From the NCBI RefSeq assembly GCF_001039355.2, contig NW_019775558.1, positions 555,925 to 619,924 on the forward strand: a stretch of 64,000 nucleotides of DNA, read 5' to 3'. The translations under genes were made by a program, and so were the position numbers. This stretch comes from Lingula anatina (taxonomy: Eukaryota > Brachiopoda > Lingulata > Lingulida > Lingulidae). Below are positions 12,347 through 23,500 of the stretch, piece after piece. Under the pieces are notes generated by a model, which made no database searches, had not been told where the DNA came from, and saw only the letters and a list, made by a program, of their open reading frames with translations. Each line of letters begins with the position of its first letter. The stretch's first letter is position 1.

Positions 12347-14068
12347 CTATAATATAATGCATCTTCCAGCCTCCTTTGCTGAAGGTGACGCAGGTAAAGG
12401 AGAAGATTTGACAGACTTTTCTGGAGAAGGCTTCTTAATGGATGGTGTGAATGGAAGTGGAGTGGTATAAACTGGAGTGTTTCTTTTGGGCGATGGTGTG
12501 GACTTGGGTTTGACAGCTGGTGTCATGGCTGCACCCGACCTGGCAGGAGTTTTAGGATAAAGTTTGGCTGAAGGTGTCTTCACATTGGACACATTCACTT
12601 TCTTTGCAGATTTGTTACCTGGTGTCTTGGTGGCGACTTTCTTAGCTGGCGTCTTCAGCGGTGTCTTTGTTTCTTTAGCAGACGTAGATGGTGATTTGCT
12701 CCCAGAGCGTTTGGGAGAAGGAGATCTTGATTGCGATGGACTAGGATCCTTGGAGGATGTCTTGGCCTTTTTGGGAGGAGAAGCCTCTGCAGATTTCTCC
12801 GGAGATCTCTTCCTCTTTTGTGCAGACTGTGCAGGTGTCTTGTCAGCAGCAGGTTTACTTCTTTTCCTGGTGGATGCAGGAGTCTTAGCTGCTGAGCTCT
12901 TACGTGTGGATGCAGGTGTTTTAGCTGCTGAGCTCTTTCGTTTAGATGCTGGGGTTTTGGAGACTGGGGTCTTGCTCCTAGATGCAGGAGCTTTTCTTGC
13001 TGGGCTTTTGCTCCTAGTGGGTGACGCTTTACGTTTTCTTGCACTTGCACTTGCTGGAGTGACTGAGCTGGGTATTTCAACTGCTGCAGGTGTCCTTGAT
13101 TTTTGAGACTTTCTGCCAGATCCTGGTGTTTTGGCCTTTGCAGGAGATCTGGCCCTGGAAGGTGTTTTTTTCTGATACACTGAGGCCCTCCTAGTTCTGC
13201 TGGACACAGCTGGGGATGTTGGTTGCTGAGACACTGGCTGACGTGTGCGTGTTGCCGGTTTCTTGAACTTTTGAGACCCTGGTTTTGCAGCAGTTGCACC
13301 TTTCCTCTGGTAGATAGATGACCTGAAGCATTTTAAAAAAACTTGTTTAATCAAATATCAGACTTCTTAATACAAGCACCTTGTATGGAAATAATTAACC
13401 AGACATGGCTTCTTATTTCAGGGAAAGTTGGAAATAAATACTGCAACTTTGAAATGTAGATTTCAACAGTTGTGCAACCTTAAAAGTCACTTTATGCTAA
13501 TTACAACAAAGACCTGTCCTTGACTCACAAAGTGAAAGACAAAAAGGATCAAGCATACAAACTGCGTACCTCCTAGTATTTGGTCTTCTTGGGGGTGTTT
13601 TTGGAGATATAAAAAGAGCTGCTGAGCCACTTGTCCACCCAGGTGACTTTGAGGGTGAAGATCTTGATGCACTTTTCTTTGTCTTAGGTGAATATACCCT
13701 TAAAGAATAATGAATAAAGATAGTAATGACAATAAACTTGTTAAACAAAAGTGATATTTGTCTTATTTCAAGAAAACAATTTTGAAGTGATGCATTGAAA
13801 AAACTGCATATCAATTAAATTATGCATTGTTAAAAATGTGTAAAATTTATTAATAAAAATTCACCCTATGTCACACTTCATGACCATGTTCTCAAACACC
13901 CCCCTCCCCCTTTTTAGCCAAGTTGCCTGCTTTGGCGTACCTCGAAAGTGCTGCTGCTTTAGCACCATCCCTAGAAGGGATCTTAGAGGGCTTAGCAGGT
14001 TTGCCTACACTTTTCCTGCGAGATGCAGCACTGGTGCGCTGTGGGGTTTTCCCACTTCTTGGTGGCAT
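12347..14068 (-). CDS. basic S/T-P-K-rich protein with C-terminal CaaX box, 410 aa, 3 exons
   Basis: Exons: 13941-14068, 13570-13698, 12347-13322. Phases close exactly (1233 nt). The protein opens MPPRSGKTPQRTSAASRRK and is low-complexity throughout, dominated by K, S, T, P and A. KTPAS units repeat near residues 200-245, and SPKK/TPxK candidate CDK sites occur along the whole length. Its last residues are GRCIIL, a CaaX prenylation signal; Leu at the last position favours geranylgeranyl transferase I. YQ(R/K)K motifs near residues 90 and 135 resemble one in the adjacent Ki-67-like protein. An acceptor (TTATTTTAG) lies one base before the ATG, so a non-coding 5' exon exists upstream. Inferred role: DNA- or chromatin-binding protein, perhaps tethered to the nuclear envelope. 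I recognise no named orthologue. Compositional resemblance to Ki-67 and linker-histone tails could be convergent. Confidence 0.85.
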
Positions 14069-16741
14069 TCTAAAATAAGTAAAAAATATATAAATGGAAA
14101 AACTTAAAAAAAGACCTGTTTAAAGGTATATATGAACCGAGCATTGGTGGAGCGTGGATTCCCAGTAACACATATAAACCACTTCTACTAGTTTCTTATA
14201 CTATTCTTATAAATTCAACATGCCAAGGGATAAACTGAATAAATCACTAGATCAGCCATAAAAGAGCTTTAGACTGCTTTCTTTAAATTTTTGGTCAGAA
14301 ATTTAACCTACTTTCATGGCCTACTTTTCTGCCCCATTGACATACAGCACTGAATGCTAGCAGAAAAATCCGTTCAAATATAATTTTCAGGTAAAATTAA
14401 ACAATGCCTTTTGGTAATTCTCTTAGTTATATACTTAAAACTACATGCAGGCATTTAGTTGGCTTTTGTGGCAAAAGTAATTACTTCACATGCATCTTTA
14501 AACAATGATATTTAGAGTATCTAGATCATTCATTAAATTAAGCTGATCAAAAGCATGTTAGAAGTTCTGCATTCCTTAAATCAGGATAAATAGAGAAAGG
14601 GAAATGTGCTTTTAACACCCTGATTTTTTTAGCTGGTTTACCAAATAAATGCACAATAACAATTAATTGTCATACTAGCTCAAATATTGAAACTCATTCG
14701 GTGTTGGGTGGTGGTGGTGGGAAGGGGGGGGGGGTCAGCTACATTGTATTTAAGGCACTTCTTAATTTATAGAATCAGATAAGATTCATTAATGTGCTGC
14801 ACATCCCTGATGAAATTAATCTATCTGCTGGAGAAAAGAATGATTGGCATTATGTTACGAAAATAACAGAAATCTAAATACTATAAATTTACAAAAAGGC
14901 ACTTTGTTTACAAATTACAATTAATCAAGAAAGACCTTATGAACGACACTGTCAAAGACATTATAAATATGTTTAACACTTATCCGCTGGTTTAAATGAT
15001 TAACAACTGAGTCTTTGAACACATAGTGAAAATTAAAACTAATTGATACCTTATGGTACGTTATATATCCTTTGAGTAAACTTATCAGCTGGTAAACCAC
15101 ATATCCCGCTCAGAGTGTAACGAACAACGACGCCAAAAGCATGACCTGAGATCTATCCGGAAATGACCTTTGACACATACCATATTTAGACAATTATCCT
15201 TAATGGGTCAAATAGCAACCAATCAAAATGGAAAATGTGAAAATTCAAATTTGACCATTATGGCCTAGTTAGAGTAATATATTACTCCGCTTTGTTTTCA
15301 TCTGTACAACCATATTCTTTATAATATTTTAAAACCTCATTTTAAATATTTTGAGTATCATTTCGATTCAGAAGGATAAATGAATGGTGACGTGCAGAAC
15401 AAGACATCTTGATATCTGAATATCTGAACTAATTTTTCGAACTATTTTGGCACGGAAGCAAGAAGTTGCGGTTAACCGTTTCAATTTTTGCGCGGAAAGG
15501 AGAGTTCGAGACTGGATTATAAAATAAAATCGCGGTAATTTCCCAATACCGAGCACTCTTGGAGCTCGGATTTTAAGATTTTCAAGTACAACTTTACATT
15601 TGGGATTTCATGTAGGGTAAGTAGCACGTGTACCCAGAAAGACTAGTCGTAAACACGCTAAAATAGCATAGGGGTCTATATAGTATTTAGACTGCAGTGT
15701 TACAACTAATCTGGTGAACCACTCCAGTTTGCACATTATGAAGGTCACCAGTGTCCATTTTACTTTCCTTACGTCTATTAATGTGGATTCCTCGTGTTTT
15801 AGTTTGCTAAATATTTAGTCCAAATTGTATAATAGATTGAAAATAAGAACAGATTTTCTTCACCATAAGTAAACGAACATTCATCATGCCATACATGTAA
15901 CCTGACTGCCATGAATAAGTAATTTTTACAAAATTTTGCAAGCTTGTCAACCCTACGCTTAATTATCAGTAACGTCACTCTTTTCCATGTGCAGAATTTT
16001 ATTGTAAATAAGCTTGTCATGTTAATTATTTTCAACGATCATTGTATTTGCATTTTGATTGACTAATCATTACCTTTGTTTGCATTCTTGTATTCATTTG
16101 TAATGCTTTTTTTGTTGTTGTTTTATTGGAAAGAAAAATGCAAATTAAAATATTTGCTACTCATTTTTGTTTTTGAGATGATGATGTGAAGGTGAAAACA
16201 CCTGCTTTGAAAATCATTGAATTTGAAAATCCAAGCTTTTTGTACAGATGCAAGCAGTGGTGCAAACCAATGTCAAATATTAGTTCACTTTGTTACCACA
16301 AAGATAACTCTATTAATTTGTGATTTAAAAAAAGCAGTATATGCCAAACTCTTATTAACATACTGGCCCTATAATATACCAAGGTTTTTTTTTGTAAATG
16401 TGAAAAATTGAAATTGAAAATTTGTGTTAAAGTAAGTCAACACAATTTGTAATATAATGACTTATTAAATGTTTATCACTACTTTGAATACAAAGGTAGA
16501 AAAAGGAAATATAATTTAGTTATGTACAATCTATGCAGAATGCTCTTATAATGTGGGTTTTTAGTCTTATAGAATTTTAATGCTAACCATGTTGTTCTCT
16601 CTGAAAAGCAAAAGTCTTTTTTCTGAAGTGAATGAAGTGGACTTGTCAGTAGCTTTTAGACCAAATAGTTATTAATTATATTCCAAAAGTATGTTACAAA
16701 AATACTAATGTTTAAAACTGTTATTTTTTTACAGAAATAAA
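14069..16741. promoter_or_regulatory. intergenic region between divergent CaaX gene and Ki-67, candidate bidirectional promoter
   Basis: Both flanking genes have a splice acceptor just before their ATG, so both non-coding first exons, and the promoters, should lie here. Possible donors are ATG|GTATGT on the minus strand near 15176 and G|GTAAGT on the plus strand after 15616. Between them are an E2F-like site, CCAAT motifs near 15219 and 15543, and TTCAAATTTGA near 15243, which contains a CHR-like TTTGA core. I see no TATA box in a clear position. Assignment as one shared promoter is inference. Confidence 0.45.
15485..15498. promoter_or_regulatory. E2F/DP-like site
   Basis: TTTTTGCGCGGAAA matches the E2F consensus TTTSGCGC plus its flanking half-site. 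It lies between the two divergent proliferation-type genes, about 130 bases before a plausible plus-strand first-exon donor. The match is sequence-based; occupancy is unknown. Confidence 0.45.
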
Positions 16742-17551
16742 ATGCTTTATGGAAAAATTGTTGTAATTAAGAGAAATGGTGCAGATGGGGCCCATTTTCC
16801 ACTGACAGCAACGTCATGTTTGATTGGAAGGTAAGTTTAGACCAAAGTAATATTCTCTTATTTATCAGTTTGACTAATGGGTGCATTTTTGAAATATTAG
16901 ATATAACTATTTAACTGTCTGGTTTGTATATATTGCTTATAAATGAGGCATTTGCAGCTAGTTATTTCCCTGCATTCATCATATTTAGAAAAAAAGGATC
17001 AGAATGTTGGAAGTGTGATCTTGTTACAAGCTAATTTCTTTTTATACTTGCATCAATATGGACATGAAAAAAATAAGTGTATGGCAAAAGAAAATTTGCC
17101 ATCTGTTATTATTACCAAACTGACCAACTTATGACTTTGTCTCATGCCCAGTGTTTTATTATTGCCTTTTGCAGAAGTAATGATTGTGACATCAGGATTC
17201 AACTGCCCAATGTTTCCAAGGAGCATTGCAAGATTGATGTTAATCAGGAAGGGCAGGTTGGTTATTCATGCAACACCTATCTATTATATGAGTCAAAGCA
17301 CTTTTATATGTAGGATATTGCATTCAATATGAATTGATTCAGATAGATGATGAAGGGGAACAGCTGAAACAATTTTCCACAATGTTTAAAACTGCCCTAA
17401 TACTAATGGAGCTGAAAATCTTTTTCAGATTTTTGTCACTAATTTGAGCACTGTGAATCCAACAATGGTAAATGGAACCTCCTTAACCAAGACCATGCTG
17501 ATTGGGCACAATGATGTTTTCACAGTTATAGATCGTTCTTTTCGGTTTGAG
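16742..17551 (+). other. MKI67: FHA domain-coding region of Ki-67 (three exons)
   Basis: Spans the first two exons and part of the third. The phosphothreonine-binding residues expected in FHA domains are present: Arg30 after Gly, Ser44 and His47 in the SKEH loop, and Asn72 in the VNG loop. The intervening introns (16831-17174 and 17257-17428) hold nothing notable. Confidence 0.9.
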
Positions 17552-20500
17552 TTCCCGCCTGGATCACCGTACAGAAATGTATCCCCATCAAAGGCAGTAC
17601 CAGCTAAGATTTTAACTCCCAAGGCAAAGAGCCCAGCACCTTCTAAAGTTTTGACACCCATGGTATTATCTTTGCAAATTTTTTATATAAGCAAATGATT
17701 TGTATTTGGTTAAATGAAAAAAATATATACTTGTGATAATTAATCAAGCTTTTCAATGGGCAAATTATCAAACCTTCAGATACAAATTTTTATAACCACA
17801 AATTATATTCCTATTTAGCATTTGTTGTCCTTTTACTTTATAGAACAAAGCTATATAGTAACCTGCTTTTTAATTTTGTTGCTGCCACTCATTGGAAAGC
17901 TCTATTTCAAGAAATTGTGACTTAAAAAATACAGAATCTGTAAAATTCACAATTTTCCTCCATTGAAAAGAGCATAATTACCATATGTTTTACTAAAACT
18001 TAATATTACAGTTGGCAACTTTTGTTATTGATATTAAATTCACCATGCTTTCAGAAGAAGCCTCCAACTCCCAAGCCTACTGGAGTTGAAAATGTAGCCC
18101 CTCAAACTCCAGGTTCAGCAAAGAAGACACCTGTATCTAAAGGAAGATCACCTTCTCCGAAAAGACCAGCCACACCCAAGGCTGCTACTCCTAAAACAAC
18201 ACCCAAGGCTGCGACTCCTAAAACAACACCTAAGGCTGCTACTCCTAAAACAACGCCTAAGGCTGCCTCTCCAAAAGCTGTTATCCCTAGGGCTACACCT
18301 AAAGTTGCTACGCCAAAAGCCAACACCAAGGCCGCAACACCCAAGGCTTCCCCTAAGGCTGCTACACCCAAAGCTTCCCGTAAGGCTGCTACACCAAAAG
18401 CTTCCCCTAAGGCTGCAACACCAAAAGCTTCCCCTAAGGCTGCAACACCAAAAGCTTCCCCTAAGGCTGCAACACCAAAAGCTTCACCTAGGGTTGCTTC
18501 ACCAAAAGCTTCACCTAGGGTTGCTTCACCAAAAGCTTCACCTAGGGTTGCTTCACCAAAAGCTTCTCCCAAGGCTGCTACACCAAGAGCTGGCACTCCT
18601 AAGGCCAGCCCCAAGGCTACCACTCCTCAGGCTCTCACACCTAGAGCAGCTTCTCCTAAGGCATCCCCTAAGACCAGCCCTAAAGTGAAAACACCACAGC
18701 GGAAGGCAGTGTCTCCTCAAGGTAAATTTCTGAAGGTTGAACAGCCCTCGACATATATACTGGTGATGGTTGCATTTTGCAATTGGTTTGTTGGCCGGGC
18801 CAGTGAAATTTACCGAGCAATTGCGTTGAAATACATGTGACTATTAGCTGTTAACTTGTCTGGAGAAGTTAGTTTTTACTTCATTATCCCTGTAAAAGTA
18901 GATCACTTTCGCTACCAAAAGTCTCCTTAAAATTTGAGCCCACGCTCTGTTAGGAGAGTGTGACGGGGGGGGGGGGGGGGGAATTTAAATTGGTAGATCT
19001 ATATGATTTAAAAAACTGGGTGCATAAAACGATCTTACTCTGCCATGCTAGTGTAGCGATTAAATTAAAACAAATTTTAAAAATATGTATGCATAATCCA
19101 GAAACTCATTTAAAAACGAATGCCGCGTCCGCATAATACAGGGCTCGAAATAACCGCTTGTCCGACTTGCCAATATGAACCGTAGGGCAATCGTAATGTG
19201 CACCGTTCTGCCCGACCTGGCAAGTGATCCCAAAACCCGTTTCTGTAAAAATCAATATCACACCTCTTCCTAGGTATTTAATAAGTGCTCATCAATTCAG
19301 TGATAAAAAAAACTGACACTTTCAAAATCATTTTGGGAAAACTTCCTAGTTAACCAAGTACTCCAAGTACAGTGTACAGTAAAGTAATATATATCCGAGT
19401 CGCAAGCTGTTTTGGTAAGTTTAAAATTGAAAAATCTCCCCCCTGAATATGCACTTATTTGAGTGGTTTATGTAGGGGTGGAAAGCAGCTGCTTGCACAC
19501 CTTTTTTTTTTTTTTTCCAATCAGAACCCAGAAAAAAAGCTTTGTGTGTAAAGTATTGTCCTGAATTGTGTTAGTGGGGACAGAGAAATATTGTGGTCCC
19601 TCTGCTGGGAGATTTGAACTGGGTGTGACAAGCTGGTGAAAGGTGATGCATTGTCCCAGTCACTGAAAGTGACCATGTCTATGGGCGGCCAAAAGGGCAA
19701 AAAATCATGTCGTCGATTCAGTAATGTTTCGTCGATTCACTGCCTTCCCATCGATTCAGTTTCAAGTTTAAACGATCCTGTCATAAATTCAACATCTACT
19801 TTCGTCAATTCAATTGTCAAACATTTCTCATCTATGGTGTATTAAAACCAATGCTGTCACTATTTTCGTCGATCGTGTAACTATTCTCGTCGATCGTCTA
19901 ATCTCGTCGATCGTGTAACTATTCTCATCGATCGTCTAATCTCGTCGATCGTGTAACTATTCTCATCGATCGTCTATTCTCGTCGATCGTCTCATTGATC
20001 GATCGTCAGAGGGCGCTGCGGTAGCAACACGTGCTTCTGCCTGTCAATCACGCAAATTTTTTACTCAGCCAGCCATGGTCAGAGTTGAAATCAACTAGAA
20101 AATAATGTGCCTACAACCGAATAGATTTTAATTATTAACAACTAAGATTAAAATTGTTCAGAAAATGTTCTTATTTCACTAGCAATCATTTTGTTGTCTG
20201 CCTTTTTGATAGTCATGTGATAGGCCAATGTGCTACTGCAGCGCCCTCTGGCGATCGATCGATGAGACGATCGACAAGAATAGACGATCGACGAGATTAG
20301 TTGGACGATCGATGAGATGAGACGATCGACGAGAATAGTTAAACGATCGACGAAAATAGTGACAGCATTAGTTTTAATACACCATAGATGAGAAATGTTT
20401 GACAATTGAATTGACGAAAGTAGATGTTGAATTTATGACAGGATCATTTAAACTTGAAACTGAATCGATGGGAAGGCAGTGAATCGACGAAACATAACTG

Positions 20501-23500
20501 AATCGACGACATGATTTTTTGCCCTTTTGGCTGCCCATACATGTCATATAAAACTGTAAAAGAATAATATATAAAAAGAACCAATACAAGTTGTTTATTT
20601 ATATAACAATGTGCACTTCATTTGAGGCTTGGTAGCAAGCAAGTTTGAAAATGACAAACCTTCCCCCTGCTTATGCAATAATATGTGCGATTTACGTAAG
20701 GGTGCAAAGCAATTGATTATACACCAGTTTTTTTTTTTTATCATTATTATTTATATTATTATTTTGGCCAATCAGAACCCTGAAAAAATTATGTGTGCTT
20801 CATTTGAGGCATGGTAGCTAGCAAGGTGAAATGTCCTCTCACAGTTAAAGGAATACTCTTTGAAAGTATTTTGGAGGATGTAACGATGAAAACAATGTAG
20901 AAAAAGTGAATGAACCGGAGTTAAACAGTCCATCCACTAGCACTTCATGCCAAGAGGACACTACAAAAAATTGATTGCATCCTTGGAAGGCCCATCACTG
21001 GAGTCCTATGCTGCAGAGCATGCTGTCCATTTGTGGTGGAATAGTGCACAGGGTGGGGGGGGGGGGATATTTGCAGATGATATACCTGATGGCTAACTAC
21101 TTGATCTGACAATTTTTGAAAAGAACACTGGAACCCTCATTACTGTTTGTTAGCAATGGTTACCTACTGTGCTGCTTTCTTAAAATTTCAAAAAAAAAAA
21201 AAAAAGAAGAAGAAGAATAACTGTATCTACCAAATTATTTTCAGTAGCTTGTTATTGCAGTGCCTCTCTCATGCTCAATTTGTGAAAATTAAGAGTGCAT
21301 AAAAGTTCTGTCATATTCTGAAAGTCAGTAAGTCCAATTTTTCTTTAAGATATCCTTTAATTTGGAATGTAACAAAATGAAATAAAAACAATGAATGTAT
21401 CTTGTAATTTGTTTATTTTATCTTGAAAGAATTACATGTTTTTCGTTTTGCATTAAAACAATTTCCATAGAAAGAAATCGATTATATCTATAATGTGGAG
21501 CAAGTGAAATCTTTGAGGGGCAAGTGAAAATTGAGTATGAAATTGAATTTCAAGGCGTGATAATACCACATAGAGACAATGAATAAATTTATAGTATTCC
21601 AGCCTATATTGCTAAGTATGCATTTTGTATATACGTATTTGTAGAATAGAGAGCCTGTACACATTTTTTTGTGCTCAATTAAGTATTGTTATTATTAAAA
21701 CAATGTGGCAGTTTTACAACATTTGTTAACTGTCAATCACGGTAACTATGGCAGGGGAATTGTTTTTCCGCGAGTTGCTGAGCTTGCTGTAAAAAAAAAA
21801 AAGATCTGGTCGAGGCAGACTTGTCAGATATGGAAAAATATTTACTTGAAGGTAAGTTCATATAAGAATATATTTTAGGCTGTTGTGTCCAAGTCTTGGC
21901 CTCAACTTTTTCATCAAACTTAACATATCAGATAATGAATCGGCAAATAACTTCAGGTCACATGGTTCATATGTCTATTTATGTGCAGAGTTGGTAATGA
22001 GCACATTTAAAATAAGTTAAAAACCAAGTCAAGCTGATGATTTTAGTAGGTCCTTTTATAAGATCATGCCACAAAATCTCTTTTGAACAAACTGCACTGA
22101 TACACATGCTCTCAAAAAAATGGCAGTAAGCTGACGCAATTTTATGACAATATGACTTAGCACTTTCACAGATAGCCAGGGGTATTCATCTTACAGTTTC
22201 ATATGTCTAATAGTAATTATGTCTTTTCTATTTTTAGATGAAGCAAGAGAGAGATTCATGGCAAGTGGCTTATTTGCAGAAATATATTTATTGATGCCAG
22301 TAAGCACAGCGTTTCTGCCATGAAGAGAGTCAAGTGGGACCGGAGAGCTACTCTACAAACACCTAGTCTGTCATGCCTTTTCTTCTTGCATGTAGAGGGC
22401 CAGCATTGGAGTTGTTTCATGCAAGATAGTTAGACAATAATATTTTATATACAGTACAAATTATGTTTACCACAATAGAAAATCCTTGATGATTGATTGA
22501 CAAAGATGATTTTAAGACTGGGAAAAAAAGTGAAATGTATAATTGTTTTTATAAGGTATATTACATGACATTGTGTTCAGAATGTGGAGTTATATGAAAA
22601 CAAGCTGTAATGTAGAATTTTTCTTTGTTGAAAATAAATTGAATTGTAAAAAAAAACTTGCTCAGTTAAGGAAACAGCTGTCTCTATGCCCTTGCCCTTT
22701 TATTCTCCAATTAATATTTATGTTAATATATTAGTCACTACTTATAAATCAAAATTATATTTTTAGAATATTAGGTGGAAATTGCATGATTTTCATCATT
22801 TGTCATTAATTTCCTATTTTAATTCTCAAGTGACACAGCTAAGACTTATAAGATATGTTTGTTCATTTCAGCCACAACTCCTAAATCTGCTGGAAAGAGA
22901 AAATCTGTCTCCAGTCCCAAATCTCCATCCCCTAAGAGAATGGCAAGTCCAAAGAAAAGTCCGAAGAGGTTAAGTGCTGGTAAAAAGGTATCACGACACA
23001 TTATACTTTTAATTGAATTTATCTAAGCTGGCATTGTGGACTGCCATGTTTTGTGATTGTTTTTATTATGTATCATTTTAGAGCACAGAGCGTGAAAACA
23101 TTAGACTATACACTAACTTGTTAGATGTACAAATTTTAAATATTTATATATATATTTTATTTGTTTACAGGCTTCTCCATTTGGTAGTCCCAGGACACCA
23201 AAGGTTGCAGCCCTTAAGCTGGGGATAACTGATCTACGCAGGCGTTCTCAGCCTGTAAAAGAGGTCGATGAAGCTGAAACAGTTTCGCCAAAAGTAACAC
23301 CCAAAAGGGCATCCCCTGTGAAGAAATCCCCAGGTAAATTGCCAGGTAAGTGTTATTATTATTATTATTATCATTATATTTTTATTATTATTTTCTTATA
23401 ATGATAACCATGATATGGCAGAGATTTATATTTTACGTTTTATATTTAGGCAAAACTCCAGTATCAGGTCGCAAAAGAAAAGCTTTTGAATTGCCTAGCC

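Larger units (their letters stand above)
19410..20826. repeat. degenerate direct repeats flanking the palindromic element
   Basis: 19410-19560 and 20640-20790 share an ordered series of words: AAGTTT, CCCCCTG, TTTATGTAGGGG/TTTACGTAAGGG, CAAAGCA/GAAAGCA, a poly-T run and CCAATCAGAACCC. A shorter pair, TTCATTTGAGGC, occurs at about 20617 and 20801. An old duplicated segment thus brackets the palindrome. Confidence 0.5.

Noticed and set aside
12564-13106. 180-codon plus-strand frame opposite the CaaX-protein exon
   Set aside because: Reverse reading of a low-complexity exon; the minus-strand gene has three exons in phase and a defined end.
18305-18688. 127-codon frame of LRLQHQKLP repeats
   Set aside because: It is another frame of the tandem TPKASPK coding repeat.
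19636-19845. Small protein QKGKKSCRRFS... (also on the minus strand at 20374-20589)
   Set aside because: The same peptide appears in both arms because the element is an inverted repeat; there is no other sign of coding.
19867-20350. CRISPR-like spacing of CGATCG repeats
   Set aside because: Eukaryotic context, units are directly tandem without unique spacers, and they are mirrored in the opposite arm of a transposon.
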